Assembly: GCA_002069785.1 (NCBI GenBank)
Contig: MWCA01000052.1
Location: 1 to 43,163 of the forward strand
Source: Lentisphaerae bacterium ADurb.Bin242
GTDB lineage: Bacteria > Verrucomicrobiota > Lentisphaeria > Victivallales > UBA1829
Direction: 5' to 3'
DNA: 43,163 nucleotides
Shown: one piece after another, positions 1 through 7,221 of the stretch
How positions within the stretch are numbered: the stretch's first letter is position 1
How the letters are laid out: the number at the start of each line of letters is the position of its first letter
Position numbers and translations under genes: made by a program
Notes under the pieces: model-generated
The model's input: only the letters and a program-made list of their open reading frames with translations
Databases searched by the model: none
What the model was told of the DNA's origin: nothing

Positions 1-2
1 TG

Positions 3-95
3 CGATATGCCCTTTTGAATAAGGCCCGCCGCTGGGCAAACTACTGCGAGTTTTTCGGGCTTGAAGGCTACAACCTCAAGGAGAAAAAGAAATGA
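3..95 (+). CDS. C-terminal fragment of an unidentified protein (possible prophage gene)
   Basis: An open frame enters from the left edge of the window and ends at the TGA at 93-95. The visible 30 residues are basic and end in a Glu/Lys-rich tail (LKEKKK). Its stop overlaps the start of the next gene in an ATGA arrangement (ATG at 92), so it is translationally coupled to it. The following genes encode a small membrane protein and a lipoprotein, so a lysis- or host-interaction-type cassette of an integrated element is plausible, and this could be the end of an endolysin-like protein. The fragment is too short to recognise a family. That it is coding is supported by the tight overlap; its function is not known. 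Confidence 0.5.
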   Translation, partial: RYALLNKARRWANYCEFFGLEGYNLKEKKK

Positions 96-346
96 CCGAA
101 AAAGCGCAGTCCATCACATACAAGGCTATCGTCGGAGTATTGACGACTGTCATTTGCGGCCTTGCATACGTGCTCTGGTTTTTCTTCACGGGCTTCTATC
201 AGTCCACATTGGAAATCCAGAAAAGCCTTCAGGAAATCAAGCTCTCCGTCGTGCGGATTCAAGCCGAAATGATGGATGAAAATAAGGTTCGCCAGATTGT
301 CAGATATGAAATCCGATTTAACTCAAAAGAAAGGGAATCGAAATGA
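92..346 (+). CDS. small single-pass membrane protein, prophage-like
   Basis: 84 residues. A hydrophobic segment at about residues 12-33 (KAIVGVLTTVICGLAYVLWFFF) predicts one transmembrane helix near the N-terminus. It is followed by a charged helical region (about 38-80, LEIQKSLQEIKLSVVRIQ) with heptad-like spacing that could form a coiled coil. Start and stop both overlap the neighbouring genes as ATGA (92-95 and 343-346), so the three genes form one translationally coupled unit. A single membrane helix plus coiled coil, followed directly by a lipoprotein gene, resembles the holin/spanin part of phage lysis cassettes. That role is inferred from size, topology and neighbours, not from a recognised motif. 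Confidence 0.55.
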   Translation: MTEKAQSITYKAIVGVLTTVICGLAYVLWFFFTGFYQSTLEIQKSLQEIKLSVVRIQAEMMDENKVRQIVRYEIRFNSKERESK

Positions 347-978
347 AAAGATTTACAATGTTGATCTCGCTGGTAATCACCCTCACATGCCTTGTTATCG
401 GATGCAGTCACAACGCTGTGACTTACAGCGATGGAATCGGGCTTGAAACAACGATCAATCCGGAAACTTACACGATCGGCTTGAGTTTCCGTTATGGAAA
501 AATTCTTTCCGCTGTTGTGCGGGAAAATGTAAAAATCACGATGAATGGAACCGGAAAAGTAAACGGCGCTCTTTCTTCCGGGTCCGAAACTTCCAGTGAT
601 AATTCAGCCGCGTCAAATGAAGGCAGCCTCGAAATCGAAATCGGGAATCAGGTCACCGGTTACTTGTGCGACCTTGCCGAAATCGATAAAAAGCTGGCTG
701 AAAAAATTATTGATGCGAAAATCAAAAAAGGAACACAGTCTACATCCGTGCCGGAATCTGCCGACAACGCCGCCGCCGATAAGGGAGTGGACGCACTGAC
801 CGCCTATCTCGAATCCGCGTCTGCGAACTCCAGTAACACCGGAACGGGTTCTGACAACAAAAACGATGCGTCTGATAATGGAACAGCTACAATTGATAAC
901 GCCATAACGTCCGGGACTGGCACTATTGCGACTGCTTCCGACACCGCTGCAAAAACGGATACGTCCGGCACAAAATAA
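343..978 (+). CDS. lipoprotein with Ser/Thr/Ala/Asn-rich tail, prophage-like
   Basis: 211 residues. The N-terminus is a classic lipoprotein signal: positive start (MKR), hydrophobic core, and lipobox VIGC with Cys at residue 21, so the mature protein should be lipid-anchored. Residues about 25-75 form a compact beta-rich segment (YSDGIGLETTINPETYTIGLSFRYGK). From about residue 85 on the protein is low-complexity, rich in Ser, Thr, Ala, Asn, Asp and Gly, with a short charged helical stretch at about 110-130. The start overlaps the preceding membrane-protein gene by 4 bases, and a strong terminator follows 18 bases after the stop, so this is the last gene of its transcript. It could be an outer-membrane spanin partner or a surface lipoprotein of an integrated element; I do not recognise the family. 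Confidence 0.6.
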   Translation: MKRFTMLISLVITLTCLVIGCSHNAVTYSDGIGLETTINPETYTIGLSFRYGKILSAVVRENVKITMNGTGKVNGALSSGSETSSDNSAASNEGSLEIEIGNQVTGYLCDLAEIDKKLAEKIIDAKIKKGTQSTSVPESADNAAADKGVDALTAYLESASANSSNTGTGSDNKNDASDNGTATIDNAITSGTGTIATASDTAAKTDTSGTK

Positions 979-996
979 CGAGTTTAAATTTTTGCG

Positions 997-1026
997 AGCC
1001 CGGAGCAATCCGGGCTTTTCTTTTTT
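997..1026 (+). terminator. Rho-independent terminator after the lipoprotein gene
   Basis: Perfect 8-bp stem AGCCCGGA (997-1004) / TCCGGGCT (1009-1016) with a GCAA tetraloop, followed by TTTTCTTTTTT. This is a canonical intrinsic terminator closing the three-gene unit to its left. Confidence 0.93.
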
Positions 1027-1126
1027 ATATCGGAAAGGAATAGTAATGCTTCTTTTTCAAACTGCCGAAAGAAAAATAGAAAGAGCTTGAATCAAAAATC
1101 ATGTTGAGGCTTGGGAATAGTTTTTT

Positions 1127-1235
1127 TTCTTGTTATTCGTTTTTTTCTTGTTATTCGGTAGCGAGTCATATATTCAATAGTCTTGACATCATAAAATAAA
1201 CCTGAAAATTTTTCTTGTTATGTTCTTGTAATTCG
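1127..1235 (+). repeat. cluster of short direct repeats, possible integrase arm-type sites
   Basis: The 13-mer TTCTTGTTATTCG occurs exactly at 1127-1139 and 1145-1157 (18 bases apart) and with one change (TTCTTGTAATTCG) at 1223-1235, directly preceded by a partial copy at 1212-1221. All copies share one orientation and sit in an AT-rich, gene-free stretch between the terminator and the 3' end of tRNA-Leu. Short same-orientation repeats flanking a tRNA attachment site are typical of arm-type binding sites of tyrosine integrases. That assignment is inference, since no integrase gene is visible in the window. The rest of 1027-1323 shows no gene. Confidence 0.5.
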
Positions 1236-1323
1236 CAGTTTCAGGCAATAAAAACAAGAAAAAAGCAGAATCATAATAAAAAGAAAGGACTTTCGCTTTT
1301 ATGCGTAAGTCCTTGAATATCAA

Positions 1324-1409
1324 TGGTGCCGAAGAAGGGACTTGAACCCTTACGGGGTTGCCCCCGCCAGATTTTGAGTCTAGTGCGTCTGCCATTCCGC
1401 CACTTCGGC
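1324..1409 (-). tRNA. tRNA-Leu (anticodon CAA)
   Basis: Read on the minus strand the sequence folds as a class II tRNA. The acceptor stem is GCCGAAG/CTTCGGC with discriminator A and a genome-encoded CCA. The anticodon stem CTAGA/TCTGG encloses the loop CTCAAAA (anticodon CAA). The long variable arm contains GGGG-GCAA-CCCC, and the T arm is AAGGG-TTCAAGT-CCCTT. The long variable arm plus the CAA anticodon identify leucine (UUG codons). Its 3' end faces the prophage-like genes on the left, the usual side of insertion for elements that integrate into tRNA 3' ends. Confidence 0.97.
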
Positions 1410-1479
1410 ACTGATTTGGGTAAAATAATCTGTTTTGAAGAAAAATTCAAGTATAAATCATGTTTTTTCCGAAATATTC

Positions 1480-1507
1480 TTGAATAAACCGTATTTGACT
1501 TTATATT
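1480..1507 (+). promoter_or_regulatory. candidate sigma-70 promoter of the ROK kinase gene
   Basis: TTGAAT (1480-1485), a 16-base spacer, and TATATT (1502-1507) lie about 50 bases upstream of the ATG at 1559, in an AT-rich gap after the tRNA gene. A GGAG at 1545-1548 is the likely ribosome-binding site. The match to consensus is moderate. Confidence 0.4.
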
Positions 1508-1558
1508 TATCCTTTACCAAAAATTATTCATTCTTTCATACCATGGAGTCGGAACGAT

Positions 1559-2542
1559 ATGGCTGACAGTGAGATTGTGGTCGGATATGACATCGGAGGC
1601 ACGAAAATCGGGATCGGCCTGGCCTCTTCGGATGGAAAAATCCTCGGCCGCCGCAGAATCAAAAACAAAGACACGCATCCGGAGGATGTTTTGCCGCAGC
1701 TCGCCCAATGCGGTCTCGACATGGTGAAAGAAGCCAGTCTGAAACGGAAAGACATCAAAGGGTTCGGCATTTCCGCACCCGGCCCCTCCGATATCGCCAA
1801 CGGTGTTCTGACCGCTCCCCCCAACAACCAATACTGGCGCAACGTTCCCATCCAGAAATATCTGGAAGAGAAGCTCCAGCTGCCCGGATGTTTTGAAAAC
1901 GACGCCAATTGCGGCGCTCTCGCCGAAGGATTTTTCGGGGCCGGCCGGGGCATTTCCGACTTCATTTACATGACCATGAGCACCGGAATCGGCGGCGGAA
2001 TCGTCACCGGCGGGACGCTGGTCCGCGGCGTCGGGTTCTACGGCGGGGAAATCGGGCATACCGTGTTGGAAGCGAACAGTACGCGCAAATGCGGCTGCGG
2101 CCTTTACGGCTGTTACGAATCCTTCTGCGGAGGGCGGAGCATTGCGCTTTTCCTTCAGGAAAAACTGAAGGACCGGCCGGACCACAAGATCGTCGAATGC
2201 GCCGGGGGAAAGGTCGAGGACATCGACATGCTCGCCCTCGAAAAAGCCTACCGCGCCGGCGACGCTTTTGCCGCGGAGGTCTGGGACGAGATGTCCATGC
2301 GCAACGCCCAGGCGATGGGGATCCTGATCAACACTTTCAATCCGAAACGCCTGATCCTCGGCACGCTCGCATGGGCCATCGGGGACATCTACACCGATCC
2401 GATCCGAAAGTATCTGCCGCGCTTCTGCTGGACGGAGACCCGGGAGCAATGCGAGCTGACCGCCAGCGAGCTCCGGCGGGACATCGGGTATTATGCCGGA
2501 GCCGCCGCCGCGATCTACTTCCTGCTGGGACGCCGCATGTAA
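1559..2542 (+). CDS. ROK-family sugar kinase (glucokinase-like)
   Basis: 327 residues, the normal length for a ROK kinase. Expected role: ATP-dependent phosphorylation of glucose or a related hexose (or N-acetyl sugar) in the cytoplasm. Visible signatures are the N-terminal phosphate-binding DIGGTK at residues 11-16, a second glycine-rich MSTGIGGG segment at about 139-146, the GEIGH histidine at about 168, and the cysteine-rich zinc site CGCGLYGCYE at 178-187 that defines the ROK family. There is no N-terminal helix-turn-helix, so it is an enzyme rather than a ROK repressor such as NagC or XylR. The start at 1559 follows a GGAG. The comM-like gene begins 32 bases after its stop, so they may share a transcript. 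The exact sugar cannot be told from sequence. Confidence 0.9.
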   Translation: MADSEIVVGYDIGGTKIGIGLASSDGKILGRRRIKNKDTHPEDVLPQLAQCGLDMVKEASLKRKDIKGFGISAPGPSDIANGVLTAPPNNQYWRNVPIQKYLEEKLQLPGCFENDANCGALAEGFFGAGRGISDFIYMTMSTGIGGGIVTGGTLVRGVGFYGGEIGHTVLEANSTRKCGCGLYGCYESFCGGRSIALFLQEKLKDRPDHKIVECAGGKVEDIDMLALEKAYRAGDAFAAEVWDEMSMRNAQAMGILINTFNPKRLILGTLAWAIGDIYTDPIRKYLPRFCWTETREQCELTASELRRDIGYYAGAAAAIYFLLGRRM

Positions 2543-2574
2543 AAGCAATTCCATTTCCGAACCGGAGACCGTCG

Positions 2575-4113
2575 ATGCTCACGAGAACCTGTTCCGCCGC
2601 CCTGACCGGGATCGAGGCGCTTCCGCTGGAGGTGGAAGTCCACGCCTCCGGACGCGGGGAGCAGGAAATCGTGTCGATCGTCGGACTGCCGGACGCGGCG
2701 GTCAAGGAGAGCCGGGAACGGATTCGTTCCGCGCTGTATTCCTGCGGATACGAGCATCCCGCCGGAGCGACGCTGGTCAATCTGGCTCCGGCCGATCTCA
2801 AGAAAGAGGGCGCCGCATTCGATCTTCCCATTGCCGTCGGGCTGGTGGCGGCGACGGGCGCGGTGGAGTCCGGCCTGCTGGAAGACGCCATGATTCTGGG
2901 CGAACTGGCGCTGGACGGCGGAGTGCGTCCTGTCCGGGGAATTCTGTCGGTGGCGCTGGCCGTGCGGGAAAGGAAGGATATCCGCAAGCTCATTGTCCCC
3001 GCGAAAAACGGTTCCGAAGCCGTGGTTGCCGCCTCGAAACTTCAAGTATATCCGGTGGCATCCCTTCCGGAAGCGATTGCCGCCTTGCGCGGAGAACTGC
3101 TGCCGGTCGATCCCTCCGCCGCGGGCGCCCTGTTCGCGGAGCCGGACTGGAATACGGTCCCGGACTTTTCGGAGGTGAAAGGACAGACCGCGGCCAAACG
3201 CGCCATGGAGATTGCGGCGGCCGGGGGACACAATCTGCTGATGATCGGTCCGCCGGGCGCGGGAAAATCGATGATCGCCAAGCGGCTTCCGGGGATACTT
3301 CCCCCGATGACGGAGCGGGAGACGCTCGCAACCAGCCGGATTCACAGCATTCAGGGGCTGCTTGCGCCGGATTCGCCGCTCTTGAAAACCCGTCCGTTCC
3401 GGGCTCCGCACCATACGGTCAGCGATGTCGGACTGATCGGCGGAGGAACCAATCCGGGACCGGGCGAAATCTCTCTGGCGCACAACGGGGTGTTGTTTCT
3501 GGACGAGCTTCCCGAATTCAAAAGGACGGTTCTGGAAGTGCTCCGCCAGCCGATGGAAAGCGGATGCGTCACCATTTCCCGCGCCGCCGGAAGCTTCACG
3601 TTTCCCTGCGAATTCATGCTGGTGGCGGCCATGAATCCGTGTCCGTGCGGACACCTAGGGGACCGTCTGCACGTATGCCGGTGCCGTCCGATGCAAATCC
3701 AGAATTACCGGGCCCGGATCTCGGGTCCGCTGCTCGACCGGATCGATCTCCATGTGGAGCTGGCGGCCCTGACGGAAGATGAACTGCTGTCGCGCGGTTC
3801 GGCGGAAGGCAGTGTTGCGGTGCGGGAGCGTGTCATCCGCGCCAGAAAGCTTCAGACGGAACGTTTCCATTCCATGAAAATCACCTGCAACGGGCGGATG
3901 GAACCGGCCCAGATGCTCAAATACTGCAAGCTGGACAAGGCCACCGAGACGATCATCCGTCACGCGATCCACGAGTTCGGATTGAGCGCCCGCGCCTATG
4001 ACCGGATTCTGCGCGTCTCCAGAACGATCGCGGACCTGGCGGGGTACGAGGAAATCCGCCGGGACCACATCTTCGAAGCGATCGGCTACCGCGCCCTCGA
4101 CCGCCGCAACTGA
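2575..4113 (+). CDS. comM: YifB/ComM-family Mg-chelatase-like AAA+ ATPase
   Basis: 512 residues, full family length. ComM is a hexameric helicase that promotes branch migration during integration of transformed DNA; YifB homologues occur widely, also in bacteria not known to be competent. The N-terminal ChlI-like domain (about 1-175) contains the conserved IVGLPDAAVKESRERI. The AAA+ core has Walker A GPPGAGKS near residue 225, Walker B VLFLDELPEF near 305-314, the family cysteine motif MNPCPCG near 353, and sensor-2 residues in the C-terminal domain, which ends in RTIADLAG and a short tail. The ATG at 2575 is preceded by GGAG and matches the conserved family start; an upstream extension of this frame overlaps the ROK kinase gene and is not real. 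A downstream hairpin (4121-4144) may end the transcript. Confidence 0.92.
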   Translation: MLTRTCSAALTGIEALPLEVEVHASGRGEQEIVSIVGLPDAAVKESRERIRSALYSCGYEHPAGATLVNLAPADLKKEGAAFDLPIAVGLVAATGAVESGLLEDAMILGELALDGGVRPVRGILSVALAVRERKDIRKLIVPAKNGSEAVVAASKLQVYPVASLPEAIAALRGELLPVDPSAAGALFAEPDWNTVPDFSEVKGQTAAKRAMEIAAAGGHNLLMIGPPGAGKSMIAKRLPGILPPMTERETLATSRIHSIQGLLAPDSPLLKTRPFRAPHHTVSDVGLIGGGTNPGPGEISLAHNGVLFLDELPEFKRTVLEVLRQPMESGCVTISRAAGSFTFPCEFMLVAAMNPCPCGHLGDRLHVCRCRPMQIQNYRARISGPLLDRIDLHVELAALTEDELLSRGSAEGSVAVRERVIRARKLQTERFHSMKITCNGRMEPAQMLKYCKLDKATETIIRHAIHEFGLSARAYDRILRVSRTIADLAGYEEIRRDHIFEAIGYRALDRRN

Positions 4114-4120
4114 CAGGAAT

Positions 4121-4144
4121 TCTGCAAAGCAATGATTTTGCAGA
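4121..4144. terminator. hairpin after comM, weak terminator candidate
   Basis: Perfect 8-bp stem TCTGCAAA (4121-4128) / TTTGCAGA (4137-4144) with an 8-base loop, 7 bases past the comM stop. No T-run follows, so it may stabilise the mRNA end rather than terminate. Confidence 0.35.
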
Positions 4145-4256
4145 CGCTTGACCCATAAAACATTCGCTGGACGAAACAACCGGAAAAGCCATCCGGCACA
4201 TGACATTTTGGACGGGTATTCAGTTTTCCGTGATAACCGGTCACGCCCTCTTCCGC

Positions 4257-4280
4257 ATTGCCGATGCAGCTTTCGGCAAT
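4257..4280. terminator. hairpin downstream of the RhuM-Fic gene, weak terminator candidate
   Basis: Perfect 8-bp stem ATTGCCGA (4257-4264) / TCGGCAAT (4273-4280) with an 8-base loop, 31 bases past the minus-strand stop at 4312. No T-run on either side. Together with the hairpin at 4121 it fills the convergent gap between the two genes. Confidence 0.35.
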
Positions 4281-4311
4281 TTCGCGGATGGTATTTCATG
4301 AAGCGTGATTT

Positions 4312-5256
4312 TCATTGCGGTTCCTCCAGCATTTGCATAACCAGACGGCACATAAGTTCTTTTTCCTCCGGACGCGAAAGCGCCAGCATGAGCGTGGCGG
4401 CGGCAAGCGCGTTGTTGTCGATGAACGGCCGTCCGGTCTTCCGACTCCGGAGCGCCTTGTTCCGGTCCAGAAACCAGACGAACAGCGCCGCCGCGATTCG
4501 TTTGTTGCCGTCCACAAAGGCGTGATTCTTCACAATCAGATACAGCAGGCGCGCCGCCTTTTCCTGAACGCCCGGATACAGTTCATCGCCGTCGAAAGTC
4601 TGGTAAACCGCTCCCAGCGCGCTTTTGAACGAATTGTCCTTTTCCCTCCCGAACAGTGCGCTTTCCCGCCCGAAACGCATTTGGTCAATGAACGCCCGCG
4701 CCTCCTCATAGGTCAGAATCCAGCCGTCTTTGTTGCCTTCCGCCTTCGGAATGGTTTGACGGTCGTAGGCGTCAAGTTTATTCAGCCCCGGCATATATTC
4801 GCGCACAATCGAAGCCAGTCCCGCGATTTCCGGGGCGGCGGAGCGCTCGGCGATCTCCAGAATTTTCCCAAGCTGCTCCATGCGCTTCCGGTTGACGGTG
4901 TAGCCCCGGAGCAGGTGCTCGCGCAAAACTTCATTCGCCCAGCGGCGGAAATGAACCCCCTCGGCGGATTTTACCCGGTAGCCCACGGACAAAATCATGT
5001 CCAAACCATAGTATTCCACCTGCCGCGTGATTTTCCGTTCCCCTTCTATTTGAACTGTCGCAAAATATGCGACAGTTGGAACATCCCGCAATTCCTCTCG
5101 CAAGGCATTGGAAATATGTTTGCCTATGGTTTTAACGTCGCGCGCAAACAGGGCCGCCATCTGCCGCCGGTTCAGCCAGACGTTTCCGTCTTCTGCCCGG
5201 ACGTTTACGATGACATCCGTTTTATGGACGCAATATAAAATCAGCTTCTCTTCCAT
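4312..5256 (-). CDS. rhuM: RhuM-family protein with C-terminal Fic/Doc domain
   Basis: 314 residues. The N-terminal part (about 1-120) is RhuM-like: a basic, helix-turn-helix-like segment around residues 25-55 (NRRQMAALFARDVKTIGKHI), then the YYGLDMILSVGYRV block. The C-terminal part is a Fic/Doc fold with the catalytic loop HAFVDGNKR at 245-253. The HxFxDGNKR form is nearer to Doc-type (kinase-like) than to AMPylating Fic proteins, which carry HPFxxGNGR. This domain pair is a known family of Fic/DOC-containing RhuM virulence-type proteins, probably a regulated protein modifier or toxin. The ATG at 5256 has GAGGCGG upstream and fits the domain start; a longer start at 5316 lies inside the upstream small ORF. 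Target and activity are unknown. Confidence 0.88.
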   Translation of the reverse strand: MEEKLILYCVHKTDVIVNVRAEDGNVWLNRRQMAALFARDVKTIGKHISNALREELRDVPTVAYFATVQIEGERKITRQVEYYGLDMILSVGYRVKSAEGVHFRRWANEVLREHLLRGYTVNRKRMEQLGKILEIAERSAAPEIAGLASIVREYMPGLNKLDAYDRQTIPKAEGNKDGWILTYEEARAFIDQMRFGRESALFGREKDNSFKSALGAVYQTFDGDELYPGVQEKAARLLYLIVKNHAFVDGNKRIAAALFVWFLDRNKALRSRKTGRPFIDNNALAAATLMLALSRPEEKELMCRLVMQMLEEPQ

Positions 5257-5347
5257 CGCCGCCTCTTTTGTGTGTCGCCGCAATGTGCCGCAAATCTTCA
5301 AATGTCCGGCGTTCAAAATTCGCCATTTCCTGTTGGCTGCGGCTCAT
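5222..5347 (-). CDS. 41-aa small protein overlapping the start of the RhuM-Fic gene
   Basis: A short frame from ATG at 5347 to TAA at 5222, overlapping the first 35 bases of the RhuM-Fic gene in another frame. The start has a convincing ribosome-binding site (AAAGGCGG, 6 bases before the ATG), and the overlap implies translational coupling. The N-terminal part (FERRTFEDLRHI) resembles the opening of DinD/BRO-type proteins, after which the resemblance stops, so this may be a truncated remnant. Alternatively it may be a small antitoxin or leader peptide for the Fic protein. I looked for the (S/T)xxxE(G/N) inhibitory motif of Fic antitoxins and did not find it. That it is translated is plausible; its role is speculative. 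Confidence 0.4.
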   Translation of the reverse strand: MSRSQQEMANFERRTFEDLRHIAATHKRGGDGREADFILRP

Positions 5348-5483
5348 TTTTGACCGCCTTTCTTCCTTGTGATAATTCGGGCATACAGTACATGGATCAG
5401 CCATATCAGAATTACATACAATCCGATTCATGTAATATATTGCCGGGGATTGGGTTTTCAACCGTTTTTTCTGTCTTTTGCGC

Positions 5484-5687
5484 ATGGAAATTTTAAATGC
5501 GGGCAATTCAGCGATAACCCGGATTTCAGTTGCCCGGCCGTATTTTGAAGTTCAACTTGAACATATTGCCAAGCGGATTTTTCACGAGGCCTTTACGGAA
5601 GGCAAAAAAATCCCGAACTTTTTTTTGTCCCGTCTGGAAAAAAGGAAAAACGGGGGTATGTTACAGTTCCGGATGCAATCATTTTAA
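5484..5687 (+). CDS. possible 67-aa pyr leader ORF
   Basis: A frame from ATG at 5484 to TAA at 5685-5687, ending 17 bases before pyrR. Its predicted protein is hydrophilic and basic, with no recognised domain, and its ribosome-binding site is poor. The reason to list it is position: the stop codon falls in the loop of the hairpin that covers the pyrR ribosome-binding site, so ribosomes reaching it would open that hairpin. It could be a real leader peptide or chance. The remainder of 5348-5483 is AT-rich and shows no clear gene. Confidence 0.25.
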   Translation: MEILNAGNSAITRISVARPYFEVQLEHIAKRIFHEAFTEGKKIPNFFLSRLEKRKNGGMLQFRMQSF

Positions 5688-5699
5688 CCATCCGGAAAG
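5667..5699 (+). promoter_or_regulatory. pyr leader hairpin that sequesters the pyrR ribosome-binding site
   Basis: Perfect 9-bp inverted repeat TTCCGGATG (5667-5675) / CATCCGGAA (5689-5697) with a 13-base loop. The right arm includes most of GGAAAG (5694-5699), the only good ribosome-binding site for pyrR. When folded, translation of pyrR, and through ATGA coupling of pyrB and pyrC, should be reduced. A T8 run at 5619-5626 and a second short stem (CCCGT/ACGGG around 5630-5655) lie upstream. There is no classic intrinsic terminator, so control would be translational. Binding by PyrR or by UMP-bound PyrR is inference. Confidence 0.5.
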
Positions 5700-5704
5700 T
5701 TACG

Positions 5705-6292
5705 GTGTATATGGATTCAACCCCCCGGGAAGACTCTCCCCGACTGATGGAGGCGCCGGAGATTGCGAGCCTTGTCAGGGAAATTGCGGCGAAAGTCTGC
5801 AAAGAAAACAGAAATGCCGCGGAGGAAAGCCTGGTGCTGATCGGCATTCAGCGCGGCGGAGTGCCCCTTGCGGAACGGCTTGTCCGCGAGATCCAGAACC
5901 AAACCGGCCGTCTTCTCCCCTTCGGAACCCTCGATATCACGATGTATCGCGACGACATCGGCATGCGGAAAACCCTCCCCATGATCTTCGAAACCCGCAT
6001 CCCTTTCGACATCAACGGGAAAACCATCATCCTGGTGGACGACATCCTTCAAACCGGCCGGAGCATCCGCGCCGCGCTCGATGCAATCACCTACTACGGG
6101 CGTCCCGCGATCGTGCGTCTGGCCGCCCTGCTGGACCGCGGACAGCTGGAGTTTCCGATCCGGGGGGATTATGTGGGCAGGCTCATCGAACTGTCTCCGG
6201 ATCGGCGCCTCCGCGTCAACTGGAGCGAAATCACCGGAAAAGAAGATTATGTTTATTCCATTCCGAACCCCAAAATAAGGGCTTCCCTATGA
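5705..6292 (+). CDS. pyrR: PyrR bifunctional regulator / uracil phosphoribosyltransferase
   Basis: About 195 residues, slightly longer than typical PyrR at the N-terminus. PyrR binds pyr mRNA leaders in response to UMP/UTP and can also make UMP from uracil and PRPP. The PRPP-binding loop IILVDDILQTGRSIR is at about 105-119. Other family segments are LIGIQRGGVPLAERL near 42-56, LDITMYRDD near 77-85, and RLAALLDRG near 136-144. Two starts are possible: GTG at 5705 (5 bases after GGAAAG) and ATG at 5711 (11 bases after). It overlaps pyrB by ATGA at 6289-6292, and is the first gene of pyrR-pyrB-pyrC. Its location under a leader hairpin suggests autoregulation. Confidence 0.93.
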   Translation: MYMDSTPREDSPRLMEAPEIASLVREIAAKVCKENRNAAEESLVLIGIQRGGVPLAERLVREIQNQTGRLLPFGTLDITMYRDDIGMRKTLPMIFETRIPFDINGKTIILVDDILQTGRSIRAALDAITYYGRPAIVRLAALLDRGQLEFPIRGDYVGRLIELSPDRRLRVNWSEITGKEDYVYSIPNPKIRASL

Positions 6293-7221
6293 ATGACTAC
6301 CCCTGGAACAAAAAAGACCTGCTGAGTCTGTACGACCTTTCCCCCGAGGAGATCGTCTTCATTCTCGATACGGCGGAAGAGTTCAAAAAGGTCTCCCAGC
6401 GCAAAATCAAGAAGGTGCCCGCCCTCCGCGGCAAGACCGTTGTAAACATGTTCATCGAACCCAGCACCCGCACGCGGATCTCCTTCGAGCTGGCGGAACA
6501 GCGCCTGAGCGCGGACATCATCAACATGTCCGCGGAAGCCAGCAGCCTCCGGAAAGGGGAGACGCTGCTGGACACGGTCCGGAACATCGAGGCTCTCCAG
6601 GCGGATCTGATCGTGCTGCGGCATTCGGCGACGGGCGCCCCGAATTTCCTCGCGCCGCGTGTAAGGTGCGGCATCATCAACGCCGGCGACGGCGCGCATG
6701 GGCATCCGACGCAGGCCCTGCTGGACATCTTCACGATCCGCGAAAAGTTCGGGCGGATCAAGGGGCTGAACGTCTCGATCGTCGGCGACATTCTGCACAG
6801 CCGCGTGGCCCGGAGCGACATGTGGGGGCTTCTCAAGCTCGGCGCGAACGTGACGTTCGCCGGGCCGTCCACTCTGGTTCCGCGCGAGTTCACCCGGGCC
6901 GGGGTCCGGGTCTGCGACAATCTCAAGGACGCGCTGGCCGGCGCGGATGTGGTCAACCTTCTCCGCATCCAGCACGAACGTCAGCGCAGCGGTTTCTTCC
7001 CGAGCACCGGGGAATATGCCAAGGTATTCGGGGTGAACCGGGAAAGCCTGAAATACCTCAATCCCAATGCGCTGATCATGCATCCGGGTCCGATCAACCG
7101 CGATGTGGAACTTTCCTCCGAGCTCGCGGACGGCGCGCAGTCGGTCATTCTTGAACAGGTAACCAACGGACTCGCCGTACGCATGGCGGTTCTCTTTCTC
7201 GTGGCGGGGTGTCTGAAATGA
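6289..7221 (+). CDS. pyrB: aspartate carbamoyltransferase catalytic chain
   Basis: 310 residues, normal length. It joins carbamoyl phosphate and L-aspartate to form carbamoyl aspartate, the committed step of pyrimidine synthesis in the cytoplasm. Key motifs are the carbamoyl-phosphate loop EPSTRTRISFE (STRT at 59-62), the flexible loop with SSLRKGE near 83-89, DGAHGHPTQALLD near 131-143, and HPGPINRDVE near the C-terminus. The start at 6289 overlaps the pyrR stop, and its stop overlaps the pyrC start (7218-7221). No pyrI regulatory chain is seen, so feedback control probably works through PyrR. The longer frame upstream of 6289 overlaps pyrR and is not real. Confidence 0.97.
   Translation: MNDYPWNKKDLLSLYDLSPEEIVFILDTAEEFKKVSQRKIKKVPALRGKTVVNMFIEPSTRTRISFELAEQRLSADIINMSAEASSLRKGETLLDTVRNIEALQADLIVLRHSATGAPNFLAPRVRCGIINAGDGAHGHPTQALLDIFTIREKFGRIKGLNVSIVGDILHSRVARSDMWGLLKLGANVTFAGPSTLVPREFTRAGVRVCDNLKDALAGADVVNLLRIQHERQRSGFFPSTGEYAKVFGVNRESLKYLNPNALIMHPGPINRDVELSSELADGAQSVILEQVTNGLAVRMAVLFLVAGCLK

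Noticed and set aside
1909..2574. Upstream extension of the ComM frame
   Set aside because: It overlaps the ROK kinase gene in another frame and yields an arginine-rich shadow protein; the ATG at 2575 has a ribosome-binding site and matches the family start.
5222..5347. VbhA-type Fic antitoxin
   Set aside because: The (S/T)xxxE(G/N) inhibitory helix motif is absent from the 41-aa peptide.
5610..5704. Bacillus-type PyrR terminator/antiterminator
   Set aside because: No GC-rich hairpin followed by a T-run precedes pyrR, and I could not find the conserved PyrR binding-loop sequence with confidence.
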